Source: JADCRZ01 sp041751095 | GTDB taxonomy: Bacteria; Bacteroidota; Bacteroidia; Chitinophagales; Chitinophagaceae | Direction of reading: 5' to 3' | DNA: 64,000 bases | Assembly: GCA_041751095.1 (NCBI GenBank) | Contig: JBGSYC010000249.1 | Span: 1 to 64,000 of the forward strand | Shown here: positions 35,696-45,426 of the stretch, piece after piece | Layout of the letters: each line of letters starts with the position of its first letter | Position numbering within the stretch: the first letter of the stretch is position 1 | Program-made: the position numbers and the translations under genes | Notes under the pieces: generated by a model | What the model saw: the letters and a program-made list of their open reading frames with translations, nothing else | Database searches by the model: none | What the model was told of the DNA's origin: nothing

Positions 35696-36724
35696 ATGAG
35701 GGAAGCCCAATTTCTGAAGCAAAACGCCGAAAAGTGGAAGCGGTATGAAGAGCAGGCGCATCAATTTCACAACCCGGATAGTTATGCTGATGGTTTCATT
35801 GAACTTACCGACGATCTTGCTTATGCCAGAACATTTTACCCGGATAGCAATACCAGTAAATATCTCAATGGCCTCACTACCCTTTTTCACCAGAAAATCT
35901 ACAGGAATAAAAAGGAAAAGTCATCCCGTGTGATACATTTCTGGCAGTTTGAATTGCCTTTTCTGTTCAGGCAGTATCACAGGCATTTATTAATCTCGTT
36001 TTTGTTCTTTGCCGCGTTCACCTTCCTTGGAGCCTTGTCTGCAAAATACGATGATTCATTCCTCCGGCTCATCCTCGGAGACGGATATGTAAACATGACA
36101 AATGAAAATATTGAAAAGGGAGACCCCTTTGGCGTATACAAAAGAGAAGGGCCTTTTTCCATGTTCTTACAAATAGCTTTCAACAATATACGTGTAGCTT
36201 TCATTGCTTTTGTATATGGTGTATTTTTTTCCGTGGGAACGGTTCTGCTGCTCATGCACAATGGCTTGATGATGGGGTCGTTTGAATATTTTTTCTTTTC
36301 AAAAGGACTGGGCATGCAATCCATTCTGGTAGTTTTCATTCATGGAACACTGGAGATTTCTGCTATCGTAATTGCCGGTTGTGCGGGTCTGGTACTCGGT
36401 AACGGCATTCTTTTTCCGGCAACGTATTCAAGAAGCGTGTCTGTTTTAAAAGCAGGAAAAGACGGCATGAAAATAGTAGTGGGCCTTGTTCCGGTGTTCC
36501 TCGCTGCGGCATTTCTGGAAGGGTTTATCACCCGGTATACAGGCATGCCGGTTTGGATAAGCTGGTCCATCCTGATCTTATCCCTTGCATTTATTATCTG
36601 GTACTTTATCGTTTATCCTTTGAAACTACACAGGCGCATGAAAGCGGCTCACCTGCAGGGAACTGCCGGGGAAAGCCAAAATTTTCAAATATGGCTGAAG
36701 AAAAAATTGAATTCAGAAAAGTAA
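35696..36724 (+). CDS. Stage II sporulation protein M (SpoIIM/DUF95) family membrane protein
   Basis: A 342-residue protein. A cytosolic N-terminus (about 90 residues, starting REAQFLKQNAEKWKRYEEQA) precedes about six membrane segments, including HLLISFLFFAAFTFLGAL and MQSILVVFIHGTLEISAIVI, in which FIHGTLEISAIVIAG is the strongest SpoIIM signature. The host type does not sporulate; in Bacteroidota this family accompanies MoxR/DUF58 modules of unknown function. The stop lies 34 bp inside the next gene, pointing to coupled translation. Confidence 0.87.
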   Translation: MREAQFLKQNAEKWKRYEEQAHQFHNPDSYADGFIELTDDLAYARTFYPDSNTSKYLNGLTTLFHQKIYRNKKEKSSRVIHFWQFELPFLFRQYHRHLLISFLFFAAFTFLGALSAKYDDSFLRLILGDGYVNMTNENIEKGDPFGVYKREGPFSMFLQIAFNNIRVAFIAFVYGVFFSVGTVLLLMHNGLMMGSFEYFFFSKGLGMQSILVVFIHGTLEISAIVIAGCAGLVLGNGILFPATYSRSVSVLKAGKDGMKIVVGLVPVFLAAAFLEGFITRYTGMPVWISWSILILSLAFIIWYFIVYPLKLHRRMKAAHLQGTAGESQNFQIWLKKKLNSEK

Positions 36725-37572
36725 GAGACTTCGGTGAAATCATTAATGATACTTTCTTATTTATCAGGCAGAATTTCAAGCAGTTAATTACCGCATTTTT
36801 TGCCATCTGTGGCATTTTCCTCCTGGTTCAGGCTGTATTTTCCAGCTTATATATGTCGAGCATGTTGGGGATACTTACCCAGGCGAGGAGCGGTGGCACG
36901 GATTATCCGCGAATGTCCGATATTTTCACGGGTCAATATTTTTATCTCTGGCTGTTTGTCTGGCTTTCCTTTACCGCTATGAAAGTAACCATTGCTTCAT
37001 ATATAAAGTACTATACCGAAAACGATGGCGCCAGGCCCGGAATAGAGGAGATTTGGGTGTATTTCAAAAGGTACTATGTCAAAGTCTTCACCTATTCAAC
37101 ACTGATTGTGCTTTTGATTTTTTTTGGCCTCGGGTTTTGCCTCGTTCCCGGTATTTACCTGGCGATTGTATTTACCCCTTTCGAGCTAATACTCATTGTT
37201 GAGGATGCTTCATTTGGGGATGCGTGGGTCAGGTGCTTCCGGATCGTAAAAGATCATTTCTGGAAATCCTTTGCCGTTTACCTGGTTGCTGCAATAATTT
37301 ACTGGATAAGCAGCGGAATCATTAGCAGCCTTATTAGTTTATTTTCAGGAGTTACCAATGTATTTACTACATCAGACATCTCCCGGGAAGAAACGATGGT
37401 GGCATCTTTCCTCAATATTTTCTCCAGCGTATTCTTTATCATTTTTTATATTGCCGCAGCTTTAAATTATTTCAGCCTCGTTGAACAAAAAGAGGGTACC
37501 GGTATCATGAGCCGGATCAACAGGATTGGCGATCACAAAAAGGATGTTGACAATATCGATGAACAGTATTGA
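36691..37572 (+). CDS. Multi-pass membrane protein of the MoxR-DUF58 cluster
   Basis: A 293-residue protein from the ATG at 36691 (MAEEKIEFRKVRDFGEIIND); the longer frame starts inside spoIIM. About five membrane segments occur: LITAFFAICGIFLLVQAVF, FYLWLFVWLSFTAMKVTI, FTYSTLIVLLIFFGLGFCLV, YLVAAIIYWISSGIISSLI and SVFFIIFYIAAALNYFSL. An amphipathic block (FTPFELILIVEDASFGDAW) resembles glycerophosphoryl-diester-type membrane proteins of this cluster. No enzyme motif is seen. It overlaps the previous gene by 34 bp and the next by 1 bp. Confidence 0.75.
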   Translation: MAEEKIEFRKVRDFGEIINDTFLFIRQNFKQLITAFFAICGIFLLVQAVFSSLYMSSMLGILTQARSGGTDYPRMSDIFTGQYFYLWLFVWLSFTAMKVTIASYIKYYTENDGARPGIEEIWVYFKRYYVKVFTYSTLIVLLIFFGLGFCLVPGIYLAIVFTPFELILIVEDASFGDAWVRCFRIVKDHFWKSFAVYLVAAIIYWISSGIISSLISLFSGVTNVFTTSDISREETMVASFLNIFSSVFFIIFYIAAALNYFSLVEQKEGTGIMSRINRIGDHKKDVDNIDEQY

Positions 37573-38276
37573 TGGCTATGAAACAAATCTTTCTTATGAT
37601 ATGCCTGGTTACCTGTCAACAGGTAAGTTTGCCCCAAAAAAATTATTCAGGTGATACATCTTCCATTAAGGTCAGAAATTTTTCCAGTGGCACGATGTCA
37701 GAATATAAAAATGACCCTGACTTTCAATATGAGCTGGTGGCAGAACCGCCTCAGTCCTTATGGGATCGTTTCTGGAGCTGGTTCTGGCAAAAAGCAGGTG
37801 AAATATTAAATACAGATGCAGGCAACAGAATCGCAAAGACTATCGTTATTGTGGTTTCTATTGCCATCCTGCTGTTTTTCATCGGTAAACTTACCGGCAT
37901 GACAAGGGCAGGGATTTTCGGTAAAGACAGCAAGGCGGGCCAACTCCGGTATTCCATCCACTCCGAAGACATTCATGATATCAATTTCGAAGCTGCCATA
38001 CAGCAGGCTATTGACGACAGGAACTTCCGGTTAGCCGTCCGCATGCTATACCTGCAATCATTAAAAAGTTTAGCAGACCGCGGGAAGATCAACTGGCAGC
38101 TCAATAAAACCAACGTGGCCTATGTGCATGAGCTTCAGGGTACGGCATACCAGCTTATATTCCGTGACCTTACCTGGCAGTTTGAGCGCAACTGGTATGG
38201 AGATGTGCCCATTTCCGAAGAAGAATTTGCCGGGGTACGAGGTCAGTTCAACATGTTTAATCAACAACTTGCGTGA
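37572..38276 (+). CDS. DUF4129 protein
   Basis: A 234-residue protein; the start is the ATG at 37572, which overlaps the previous TGA by one base (TGATG), not the TTG one codon earlier. A signal-like N-terminus, a single membrane helix at about 97-112 (KTIVIVVSIAILLFFIG) and a C-terminal cytosolic helical domain (about 135-234: EAAIQQAIDDRNFRLAVRMLYLQSLKSLADRGKI in shortened form) fit the DUF4129 family, which resembles the transglutaminase-associated part of TgpA. It lies in the cluster with tightly spaced starts. Confidence 0.83.
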   Translation: MAMKQIFLMICLVTCQQVSLPQKNYSGDTSSIKVRNFSSGTMSEYKNDPDFQYELVAEPPQSLWDRFWSWFWQKAGEILNTDAGNRIAKTIVIVVSIAILLFFIGKLTGMTRAGIFGKDSKAGQLRYSIHSEDIHDINFEAAIQQAIDDRNFRLAVRMLYLQSLKSLADRGKINWQLNKTNVAYVHELQGTAYQLIFRDLTWQFERNWYGDVPISEEEFAGVRGQFNMFNQQLA

Positions 38277-39461
38277 ATGAAAGGGTACAAACGATTCATC
38301 CTGGCACTTACGACCCTGATGGCCATTTACATCATTGCTGAAATGAACCGGCCGGGAAACATCGATTGGAAAGTTACCCTTTCTGCGAAAGACAAAAATC
38401 CATTCGGGGGATATATATTGTTCAGCCAGTTAAAGGATCTGTTCCCCCGCGCAACTATTTCCTCCCACCGGGCGCCGGTGTATAACCAGGTGAATAATTT
38501 TTCCGGGTCTAATACGTCCTATATTCTTATCAGTCCGCAAGTATTAATGACACCTGAAGATGTAAAGGAGTTGCTTACTTATGCCGCCTTGGGTAATTAC
38601 GTATTTATCTCATCAGCTAATTTCAGCAAAGCCTTTACGGACACATTAAAATTCGAAGCATCGCGTCGCTTTGACCTCGTAAACGGCGATTCGGTTACCG
38701 TCAATTTTAAAAATCCCGCTCTTCGGTCGAATACCAATTACGGTTTTAAAAGAATGACCCTTGACGGGTATTTTAAAAAGTTCGATACGGCTAATGCTGT
38801 TGTTTTAGGCACCAATCAGCTCAATGACGTAAACTTTATCAGGATGCCATACGGCGACGGTGCATTCTTTATTCATGCATTACCATTATCTTTCAGCAAT
38901 TATTTTATGGTCACCCGCGACAATGCCGCTTACGCTGCAAAAGCATTATCTTATATTCCTGAGAAAACCGCAAAAATTTTCTGGGATGAATATTATAAGC
39001 TTGGCCCCGAAGGCACCAGAAACCCTCTGCGATTCATTTTAAACGATACGTGGTTGAAATGGGCCTTCAGGATAGGGTTGATAGCCATGCTTATGTTCAT
39101 CTTATTTGAAATGAAACGAAAGCAACGGGTTATTCCTGTAATCCCTCCACTGACAAACACCACGCTTGATTTTGTACAAACCGTAGGTAATGTATATTTT
39201 AACCAGCGGGATAACCGGAACATTGCGTTAAAAAAAATCACCTATTTTCTTGAATTCGTCAGGGCTTCATTTTTTTTGTCTACGGGTAACCTGAATGAAG
39301 AATTTGTGCAGGCGCTTTCAAAAAAATCATCCGTTCCCGAAGAAGAAATTGCTGACCTGGTAAATGTTTTTAACAGGGTAAATGCTGACGCCAGTGTGAG
39401 TGATGATACCTTACTTGAACTAAACACGAAAATTGACCTTTTCTATAACCGTGTTCAATAA
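38277..39461 (+). CDS. DUF4350 protein
   Basis: A 394-residue protein starting directly after the previous stop. An N-terminal membrane helix (KRFILALTTLMAIYIIAEM) is followed by a DUF4350-type domain (NPFGGYILFSQLKDLFPRATI, YILISPQVLMTPEDVKELL) with a Rossmann-like appearance, a second helix near 260 (WAFRIGLIAMLMFILFEM) and a C-terminal helical part (FVQTVGNVYFNQRDNRNIA). This is typical of the cluster. The active role is unknown; it may bind a ligand outside the membrane and signal to MoxR and DUF58 proteins. Confidence 0.83.
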   Translation: MKGYKRFILALTTLMAIYIIAEMNRPGNIDWKVTLSAKDKNPFGGYILFSQLKDLFPRATISSHRAPVYNQVNNFSGSNTSYILISPQVLMTPEDVKELLTYAALGNYVFISSANFSKAFTDTLKFEASRRFDLVNGDSVTVNFKNPALRSNTNYGFKRMTLDGYFKKFDTANAVVLGTNQLNDVNFIRMPYGDGAFFIHALPLSFSNYFMVTRDNAAYAAKALSYIPEKTAKIFWDEYYKLGPEGTRNPLRFILNDTWLKWAFRIGLIAMLMFILFEMKRKQRVIPVIPPLTNTTLDFVQTVGNVYFNQRDNRNIALKKITYFLEFVRASFFLSTGNLNEEFVQALSKKSSVPEEEIADLVNVFNRVNADASVSDDTLLELNTKIDLFYNRVQ

Positions 39462-39557
39462 TGATGGTTGATCAAAGGCGTTTGCAGATAACGATGAATC
39501 TGAAGAAGAGGTGTTTTGGGGTTTTCAATCGCTAATGAATAAAAATAATGTGAAAAG

Positions 39558-40544
39558 ATGGAGACAATCGATTATGCAATCAACACAAACAGGTCTGATC
39601 TCTCAGGCCTCAATCGAGCCTTAACTGCGGTGAGGGAAGAGATCGGGAAAGTGATTGTCGGGCAAGTGGATATGATAAACCTTTTATTGGCAGCTATACT
39701 TGCGGATGGCCATGTATTGATCGAAGGAGTTCCTGGCGTTGCAAAAACGCTTACCGCAAAATTGCTCGCCAGGTGCATAGACGTGAAATTTTCACGTATA
39801 CAGTTTACCCCCGACCTGATGCCAAGCGATGTACTGGGAACGTCAGTATTCAACCCGCAAAATGCCTCCTTTCAATATAAGCAGGGGCCGATATTCAGCA
39901 ATATCGTTTTGATCGATGAGATCAACCGCTCGCCTGCAAAAACCCAGGCAGCCTTGTTTGAAGTTATGGAGGAAAAGCAGGTGACATTTGACGGCATCAC
40001 CTATCCAATGTCTAAGCCATTCTTGGTTCTTGCTACACAAAACCCGATAGAGCAGGAGGGCACTTACCGGTTGCCAGAAGCGCAACTTGATCGTTTCCTG
40101 TTTAAGGTTGAAGTGAAATACCCGACAAAACAGGAGGAAGTCCAAATACTGCAAAATACACACGATGGCAAAACCACTCACTTTAATGATGTGGTGCAAA
40201 AAGTTTTATCTGCCGGTGAGATTGAAGCGTACAGGAGGCAGGTAAGCAATTTGTATATCGAAAGAAAAGTGATGGAATACATTGCCGAAATTGTTCATGA
40301 AACCCGCAACAATAAATCTCTATTCCTTGGCGGATCGCCGAGGGCTTCAGTAGCAATCCTGAGAACGGCCAAAGCTTTTGCCGCTATGCAGGGAAGAGAC
40401 TTTGTAACGCCTGATGATGTTATCATCGTTGTTCCTCCCGTTTTACGTCACAGGGTACTGCTTACCCCTGAAAAGGAAATGGAAGGTATCACGCCGGATG
40501 AAGTGATACAGGTTATTCTTAAAAAAGTTGAAGTTCCCAGGTAG
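39558..40544 (+). CDS. MoxR-family AAA+ ATPase
   Basis: A 328-residue AAA+ chaperone. Walker A is EGVPGVAKTLTAKLLA, Walker B LIDEINRSPAKTQAALFEVMEE, sensor 1 LATQNPIEQEGTYRLPEAQLDRF, and the C-terminal lid has GGSPRASVAILRTAKAFA. MoxR proteins insert metals or help assemble membrane complexes with VWA/DUF58 partners; the DUF58 gene follows after 101 bp. A Bacteroidota relative is the Bat aerotolerance operon, but no VWA BatA/BatB genes are seen here. Confidence 0.92.
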   Translation: METIDYAINTNRSDLSGLNRALTAVREEIGKVIVGQVDMINLLLAAILADGHVLIEGVPGVAKTLTAKLLARCIDVKFSRIQFTPDLMPSDVLGTSVFNPQNASFQYKQGPIFSNIVLIDEINRSPAKTQAALFEVMEEKQVTFDGITYPMSKPFLVLATQNPIEQEGTYRLPEAQLDRFLFKVEVKYPTKQEEVQILQNTHDGKTTHFNDVVQKVLSAGEIEAYRRQVSNLYIERKVMEYIAEIVHETRNNKSLFLGGSPRASVAILRTAKAFAAMQGRDFVTPDDVIIVVPPVLRHRVLLTPEKEMEGITPDEVIQVILKKVEVPR

Positions 40545-40645
40545 AACGCGCGTACCGGCAGCATTGCAGGGAAATTACCAGCCGTCAGGTGCCTTTTATA
40601 CGGCGCCTGTAAACACAGCAGCGCAGATGATAACCCTGAACGCTT

Positions 40646-42031
40646 TTGCACAAACCCGATCCACAGTTTACAAACCGCAAACGCTTGAACAACTTCTTTC
40701 ATAAATATATCGGGGACCTGTTTTTTTCTCCCCGCTGGTATGGGGCTCTTTGCATATCCGCCTTTGTATTCCTGCTCCGTTTTTTTATCCCGCCGCTGGG
40801 AGTACTACCCTATATCACTGTCGGTGTAACAGTATTGTTGTGCTGCGCTGATTATATTTACCTGTTCTATCAAAAAAAGGGGGTTTTTGCCACACGCACG
40901 CATGCGGAACGTTTTAGCAATGGTGATGAAAATCTTATTGGCATGCATGTGGAGAGTTTTTACAACCTGCCCGTACGCGTTGACATTATCGATGAGATCC
41001 CACACCAGTTCCAGCGGAGAGACGTTTTGTTTCATGCAACGGTGCGCCCTTTCAGCAGCCAGGTCATCAGTTATTCTTTGCGGCCCGTTAAAAGGGGCGA
41101 ATACGAATTCGGTAAAATAAACCTGTATGTTAATGGCCCTCTTGGATTGGTAAAGCGGCGTTTCCGTTTTGGCACTGCAACAATCGTCCCGGTTTATCCC
41201 TCATACCTGCAGATGCGCAGGTACCAGCTACTGGCCATACACAACCGCCTGAGCGAGATTGGCATAAAAAAAATACGCAGAATCGGCCATAGCATGGAAT
41301 TCGAACAAATAAAGGAATATGTGGGGGGAGATGATTACAGAACGGTTAACTGGAAGGCAACCGCAAGAAAGGGACAATTGATGGTTAATCATTACACCGA
41401 TGAGAAAAGCCAGCAGGTTTACTGTGTGATTGACAAAGGCCGGGTGATGAAAATGCCCTTCGAAGGCCTGAGCCTTTTAGATTATGCCATCAATGCATCA
41501 CTCGTACTATCGAACGTTGCACTGATGAAACAGGACAAAGCCGGCGTGATTACTTTTGCAGAAAAATTAGGGGGCATGCTGCCCGCTGATAAGAAAGCCA
41601 CACAGATGCAGTCAATCCTCGAACTGCTCTATAAACAGAAAACGCGCTTCCTTGAAAGCGACTTTGAACGGTTATATAGCCATATCCGTTCACGGATCAC
41701 ACAGCGTAGCCTTATTGTACTGTTCACTAATTTTGAGTCTTTGTCGGGTCTGCAGCGGCAATTGTTATACCTGCGCAAAATAGCACAGCATCATTTATTG
41801 CTGGTGGTAATATTTGAAAACACAGAACTGCGGCAATTAACGACCACGCCGGTATCTGATGTTGAATCTGTTTATATCAAGACAATTGCCGAGAAGTTTG
41901 CCTTTGAGAAAAAACGCATCGTAAAAGAACTGCAGAGGTATGGTATCCTCTCCATTCTTACAGCGCCGGAAAACATCACCATCGATACGATCAACAAATA
42001 TCTCGAGCTAAAATCAAGGCAGGCAATTTGA
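40646..42031 (+). CDS. DUF58 protein (MoxR partner)
   Basis: A 461-residue protein if translation begins at the TTG at 40646; an alternative start is later in the frame, since the first ATG is far inside. Two N-terminal membrane helices (WYGALCISAFVFLLRFF, VLPYITVGVTVLLCCADYIYL) are followed by a beta domain and the DUF58 signature GHSMEFEQIKEYVGGDDYRTVNWKATAR in shortened form, then a VWA-like fold (QVYCVIDKGRVM). DUF58 proteins pair with MoxR. It closes the cluster that starts with RDD and SpoIIM. Confidence 0.88.
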   Translation: MHKPDPQFTNRKRLNNFFHKYIGDLFFSPRWYGALCISAFVFLLRFFIPPLGVLPYITVGVTVLLCCADYIYLFYQKKGVFATRTHAERFSNGDENLIGMHVESFYNLPVRVDIIDEIPHQFQRRDVLFHATVRPFSSQVISYSLRPVKRGEYEFGKINLYVNGPLGLVKRRFRFGTATIVPVYPSYLQMRRYQLLAIHNRLSEIGIKKIRRIGHSMEFEQIKEYVGGDDYRTVNWKATARKGQLMVNHYTDEKSQQVYCVIDKGRVMKMPFEGLSLLDYAINASLVLSNVALMKQDKAGVITFAEKLGGMLPADKKATQMQSILELLYKQKTRFLESDFERLYSHIRSRITQRSLIVLFTNFESLSGLQRQLLYLRKIAQHHLLLVVIFENTELRQLTTTPVSDVESVYIKTIAEKFAFEKKRIVKELQRYGILSILTAPENITIDTINKYLELKSRQAI

Positions 42032-42263
42032 GAGGGAATGTCAGATGGGCAGTTGCAGGTGTAGAGAGTATTCTTTTGAAGGAGATTTAGATTTCAGATT
42101 ACCATTTTAGATCTAAAAAATTTTTCTGATTATACAATTATCTTTACGCTTTAGCATAAATGTTAACGATGATGCTATCCAGGCTACGGAATATTGCCGG
42201 AGCGCAGGGAACAAACGGTAAATTATTGTAATCAGCAAACGCATTTAAAATCGAATCAGTTTC

Positions 42264-42941
42264 ATGAACACATTTGAAGAAGGCCGGATGATCCTGCTCA
42301 ACAAGCCCGTTAACTGGACATCGTTTGATGTAGTGAGAAAAGTTCGCAGTACGCTAAGAGTCAAAAAAGTGGGGCATGCCGGTACGCTTGACCCTTTAGC
42401 TACCGGATTACTGATCGTATGCACAGGTAAATTCACGAAGAAGATCAATGAATACATGGCGCGTGAAAAAGAATATACCGGTACGATAACGCTTGGATCT
42501 ACAACGCCAACCTTTGACCTTGAATCGGAGCTGCAGGATTTCAAAGACTGTCATCATCTTGACAGAGACCAGTTGCTGCAGGCTGCGCGCCAGTTCACCG
42601 GGGAGATCCTACAGGTGCCACCGGTTCATTCGGCAATCAAACAAAATGGCACGCGGGTGTACGAGCTCGCGAGAATGGGGGTTGAAGTAAAAATGCAACC
42701 GAGGAAATTGTTTATTCATGAATTTGAATTGACGGAGATTCAATTACCTGTAATCAGCTTCCGGGTGGTTTGCTCAACAGGGACGTATATCCGGAGCCTT
42801 GCAAATGATTTTGGTGCAGCGCTGAATTGTGGAGGGCATTTGAGCAGCCTGTGCAGAACAAGGATAGGGGAGTTCCTGCTGAAAGATGCTTATTCGGTGG
42901 AGGGATTTCTGAAAGAAAACAGTATAATACCGCGCGTTTGA
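42264..42941 (+). CDS. truB: tRNA pseudouridine-55 synthase
   Basis: A 225-residue enzyme that converts U55 in the T loop of tRNAs to pseudouridine. The catalytic Asp lies in KKVGHAGTLDPLATGLLIV (Asp about 43), with the later blocks EYTGTITLGSTTPTFDLESE, QVPPVHSAIKQNGTRVYELAR and the FRVVCSTGTYIRSLANDFG segment. The length suits the short Bacteroidota TruB without the PUA extension. It is convergent with the TamL-like gene. The 232 bp before it hold a short palindrome, TTTTAGATCTAAAA (42105-42118), of unclear use. Confidence 0.95.
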   Translation: MNTFEEGRMILLNKPVNWTSFDVVRKVRSTLRVKKVGHAGTLDPLATGLLIVCTGKFTKKINEYMAREKEYTGTITLGSTTPTFDLESELQDFKDCHHLDRDQLLQAARQFTGEILQVPPVHSAIKQNGTRVYELARMGVEVKMQPRKLFIHEFELTEIQLPVISFRVVCSTGTYIRSLANDFGAALNCGGHLSSLCRTRIGEFLLKDAYSVEGFLKENSIIPRV

Positions 42942-42983
42942 AGTCCCGCTCATCTCAACACGTATCGTTCGTTATATGGACCT

Positions 42984-45314
42984 TCAAAACGGATAATTGA
43001 TCCCTAACTGAAACTGGCCACTGTCCAGCGATAACTTTTGAAACCAGCCGGCATTTATGCCGGCGTATACCGGATTTTTGATCTTATATGCCCAGTCGAA
43101 CCGGACCAGGAAATAATTAAAATCCAACCTCAGGCTCGTTCCTCCGGCAACGGCGAGGTCTTTGTACAACCTGTTTAAATTGAATTCAGCTCCCTGCTGT
43201 TCAGGAGTTCCGTCGGTTTCCCTGTACCAGATGTTACCAACATCTGAAAACAAAGCGCTCTTCACTTTCACACCACCGATAGTGGCTATATTGAACCTGA
43301 ATTCAACATTTCCTTCAAGCTGAATATCGGCAAACCTGTCGTATCCTCCCCGCTTGAAAGTATCGAGGAATGTTGAAGAGCCTATCCCGAGTTTTCTTAC
43401 CTGCCAGGCACGCATGCTGTTGGGGCCCCCGGCGAAAAAAGATTTAAAAAAAGGCAGCGAAGTTTCTTTGCTTCCGTCAATCCGCTTTCCATATGGAATG
43501 CCAATGCCGCCATATGCCCGGAAAGCCCACCCGCTCCTGTCGAAGCTGATCAGGTGGCGATAGTCAGCGTCAACTTTTACATACCGGTATAAACCTGCCT
43601 GGCGGTCGATATGTTTAAGAACCCCGGCTATAGCCCCGCTTTCTTCCAGCCTTAATTTAAGAGAAGTCAATACTTTGCTGCCTGCTAAACTTTTGGTTAC
43701 GATGGACTGGTAAACAAGATTCTGGCTGATGATCAAACCATTATTGAACGAAGACTGCAGTCTCGGTATCTGTTCAAATAATTTTGAAAGGCTGTCTCTG
43801 ATACCTAACCTTACCAGCTCAATATTAAAAGGGCTATAAAACCATATATGATTTTTTTTCGACCATTCGTAACCGATAGATCCGTTAAGGGAACCCAACG
43901 TAAAAAAATCCCTCCTGTCGGTATAAGACGCATTGAAATTTAATATGGTTCTCGAAGAAGCAAGCTTGTCCTCACCTTTTATGTTGAATAATAAAAATTT
44001 CGGGAAATAGATATTTTGCGCAATGCTGCCCTGTAAAGTCTGGATAAGCCTTGTTTTTGTCCCCAATTCAATGCCGCCTCTTACATTGGTGGTAGACTGA
44101 ATAGATTCTTTTGCAAGATTACGGTTACGCAATCCAAGATTCAATCCGATCCCAAACAGGTTACTTGTGGCCACTACGTCACCTGCGTTTCGCGTTGCCT
44201 CGAGGTCTACAACGATATTTTGCTTTTTGGCCGGGTAAAGTTTGATAAAAACGTCAAGCACCTGCAAGGAATCATTTGCCCGTATATCGATGTTTACCTG
44301 TTGCCATGCCCCTAACTGGCTGAAAGTATTGATGGTTTTATAATAATCGGATTGTCGGAATTGTGCGCCCGGAAGCAAACTGGTTTCTCCCACAAGAAAA
44401 GAGGGCTTGAATTTATTTTCTTTCCGGATAACGTTGACCCCGTTGAGGCGAACCGAATCAAAGACAATCCCTGTTGAATCTTCAAATAGTTGAAGATCGG
44501 GGTAGATACTTACATTTCTGACAGTATATTGTTTCAGGTGATCCGTACCCTCCTTGCTGCGCTGGCGGATGACGACGTCTATCGTAGGATTGTCCCGGTT
44601 TTGCTGAAGCTCGTTTATCAGCGTTACCTGTTCAAACAGGTCAAGACTGGGATTAATTAAACCTGCAAGTACAGTATCAACTTCGGCATATAAGTTTTCC
44701 CTTGAAATTTTGTAGTAACCATTGTCTTTGTACACTTCGATCAGCCGGTCAAGTTCTGCGGATACGATCTGTTGGGAATACGGTTCATTTTTTTTTAATA
44801 GTGTAGCCGTGCTGTTCTCCAGGGTAAGTTTTTGCAACGCTGAATCTGATAATGCGTAGCCGATGGAATCCAGTCTCAGGTTTTTGCCCGGCGTTACCGT
44901 AAAGTCCACGATTACCCGTTGTTGTTTACCGACATTCCTCAGGGTAGAATCCCATTCAATCTGCGCCTGGTAATATCCAAGAGAGTTCATAAGAGCATTC
45001 ATAAAAAGAACGGTGCGGTTGGCATAGTTGGTATCAAATACCGCCGGTTTTACGAGGGTTTTTCTAATGCCTGCAAAGGAGATCACTCTTGTCTTGAGAC
45101 TGTCATCAAGCTGGTTTGCCAGCCGTACTTCGAGGTTTTGCTTTTCTCTTGCCTTCAGGTTGCCCTGTATGGCAATATTCGTTTTAAAAACAAAGGGCTT
45201 GCCTTTCTGATATTTCCTTGGTACGGTACACGAAAAAGCCGTGAAAATTACCAGCAGTATTAACCAGCATTTAGCAAAGAGAAAAGAATTGGTAACTTGC
45301 CGGCAATCTGACAT
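42984..45314 (-). CDS. TamL-like / BamA-superfamily outer-membrane lipoprotein
   Basis: A 776-residue protein. The lipobox TAFSC (Cys about 29) makes it a lipoprotein, unlike TamA of Proteobacteria. POTRA-like domains follow (about 50-330, containing NGVNVIRKENKFKPSFLVG and VFIKLYPAKKQNIVVDLEATRN), then a BamA-type barrel (about 370-776) with the lid-region motif KSFFAGGPNSMRAWQVRKLG and the ending LSLDSGQFQLGINYPF with a terminal Phe. TamL with TamB is thought to assemble outer-membrane proteins in Bacteroidota; no TamB gene is adjacent. It is divergent from an RNA methyltransferase, a pairing commonly seen. Confidence 0.88.
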   Translation of the reverse strand: MSDCRQVTNSFLFAKCWLILLVIFTAFSCTVPRKYQKGKPFVFKTNIAIQGNLKAREKQNLEVRLANQLDDSLKTRVISFAGIRKTLVKPAVFDTNYANRTVLFMNALMNSLGYYQAQIEWDSTLRNVGKQQRVIVDFTVTPGKNLRLDSIGYALSDSALQKLTLENSTATLLKKNEPYSQQIVSAELDRLIEVYKDNGYYKISRENLYAEVDTVLAGLINPSLDLFEQVTLINELQQNRDNPTIDVVIRQRSKEGTDHLKQYTVRNVSIYPDLQLFEDSTGIVFDSVRLNGVNVIRKENKFKPSFLVGETSLLPGAQFRQSDYYKTINTFSQLGAWQQVNIDIRANDSLQVLDVFIKLYPAKKQNIVVDLEATRNAGDVVATSNLFGIGLNLGLRNRNLAKESIQSTTNVRGGIELGTKTRLIQTLQGSIAQNIYFPKFLLFNIKGEDKLASSRTILNFNASYTDRRDFFTLGSLNGSIGYEWSKKNHIWFYSPFNIELVRLGIRDSLSKLFEQIPRLQSSFNNGLIISQNLVYQSIVTKSLAGSKVLTSLKLRLEESGAIAGVLKHIDRQAGLYRYVKVDADYRHLISFDRSGWAFRAYGGIGIPYGKRIDGSKETSLPFFKSFFAGGPNSMRAWQVRKLGIGSSTFLDTFKRGGYDRFADIQLEGNVEFRFNIATIGGVKVKSALFSDVGNIWYRETDGTPEQQGAEFNLNRLYKDLAVAGGTSLRLDFNYFLVRFDWAYKIKNPVYAGINAGWFQKLSLDSGQFQLGINYPF

Positions 45315-45426
45315 AGAAATGAAATGCTTAACCCGTTTTACTGATTAACTACTGTTGAAATATTTCAAACATATTTCTGAATACCTTTCGTGATCGTCCG
45401 TGTGTAATTTTTATCCTGAACAAACG

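Noticed and set aside
34846..42031. Reading the MoxR cluster as a sporulation locus because of SpoIIM
   Set aside because: No other sporulation gene is present, and SpoIIM-family proteins are common in non-sporulating Bacteroidota.
42105..42118. TTTTAGATCTAAAA palindrome before truB
   Set aside because: AT-rich and short; a T-rich run follows but the stem is too weak to call a terminator.
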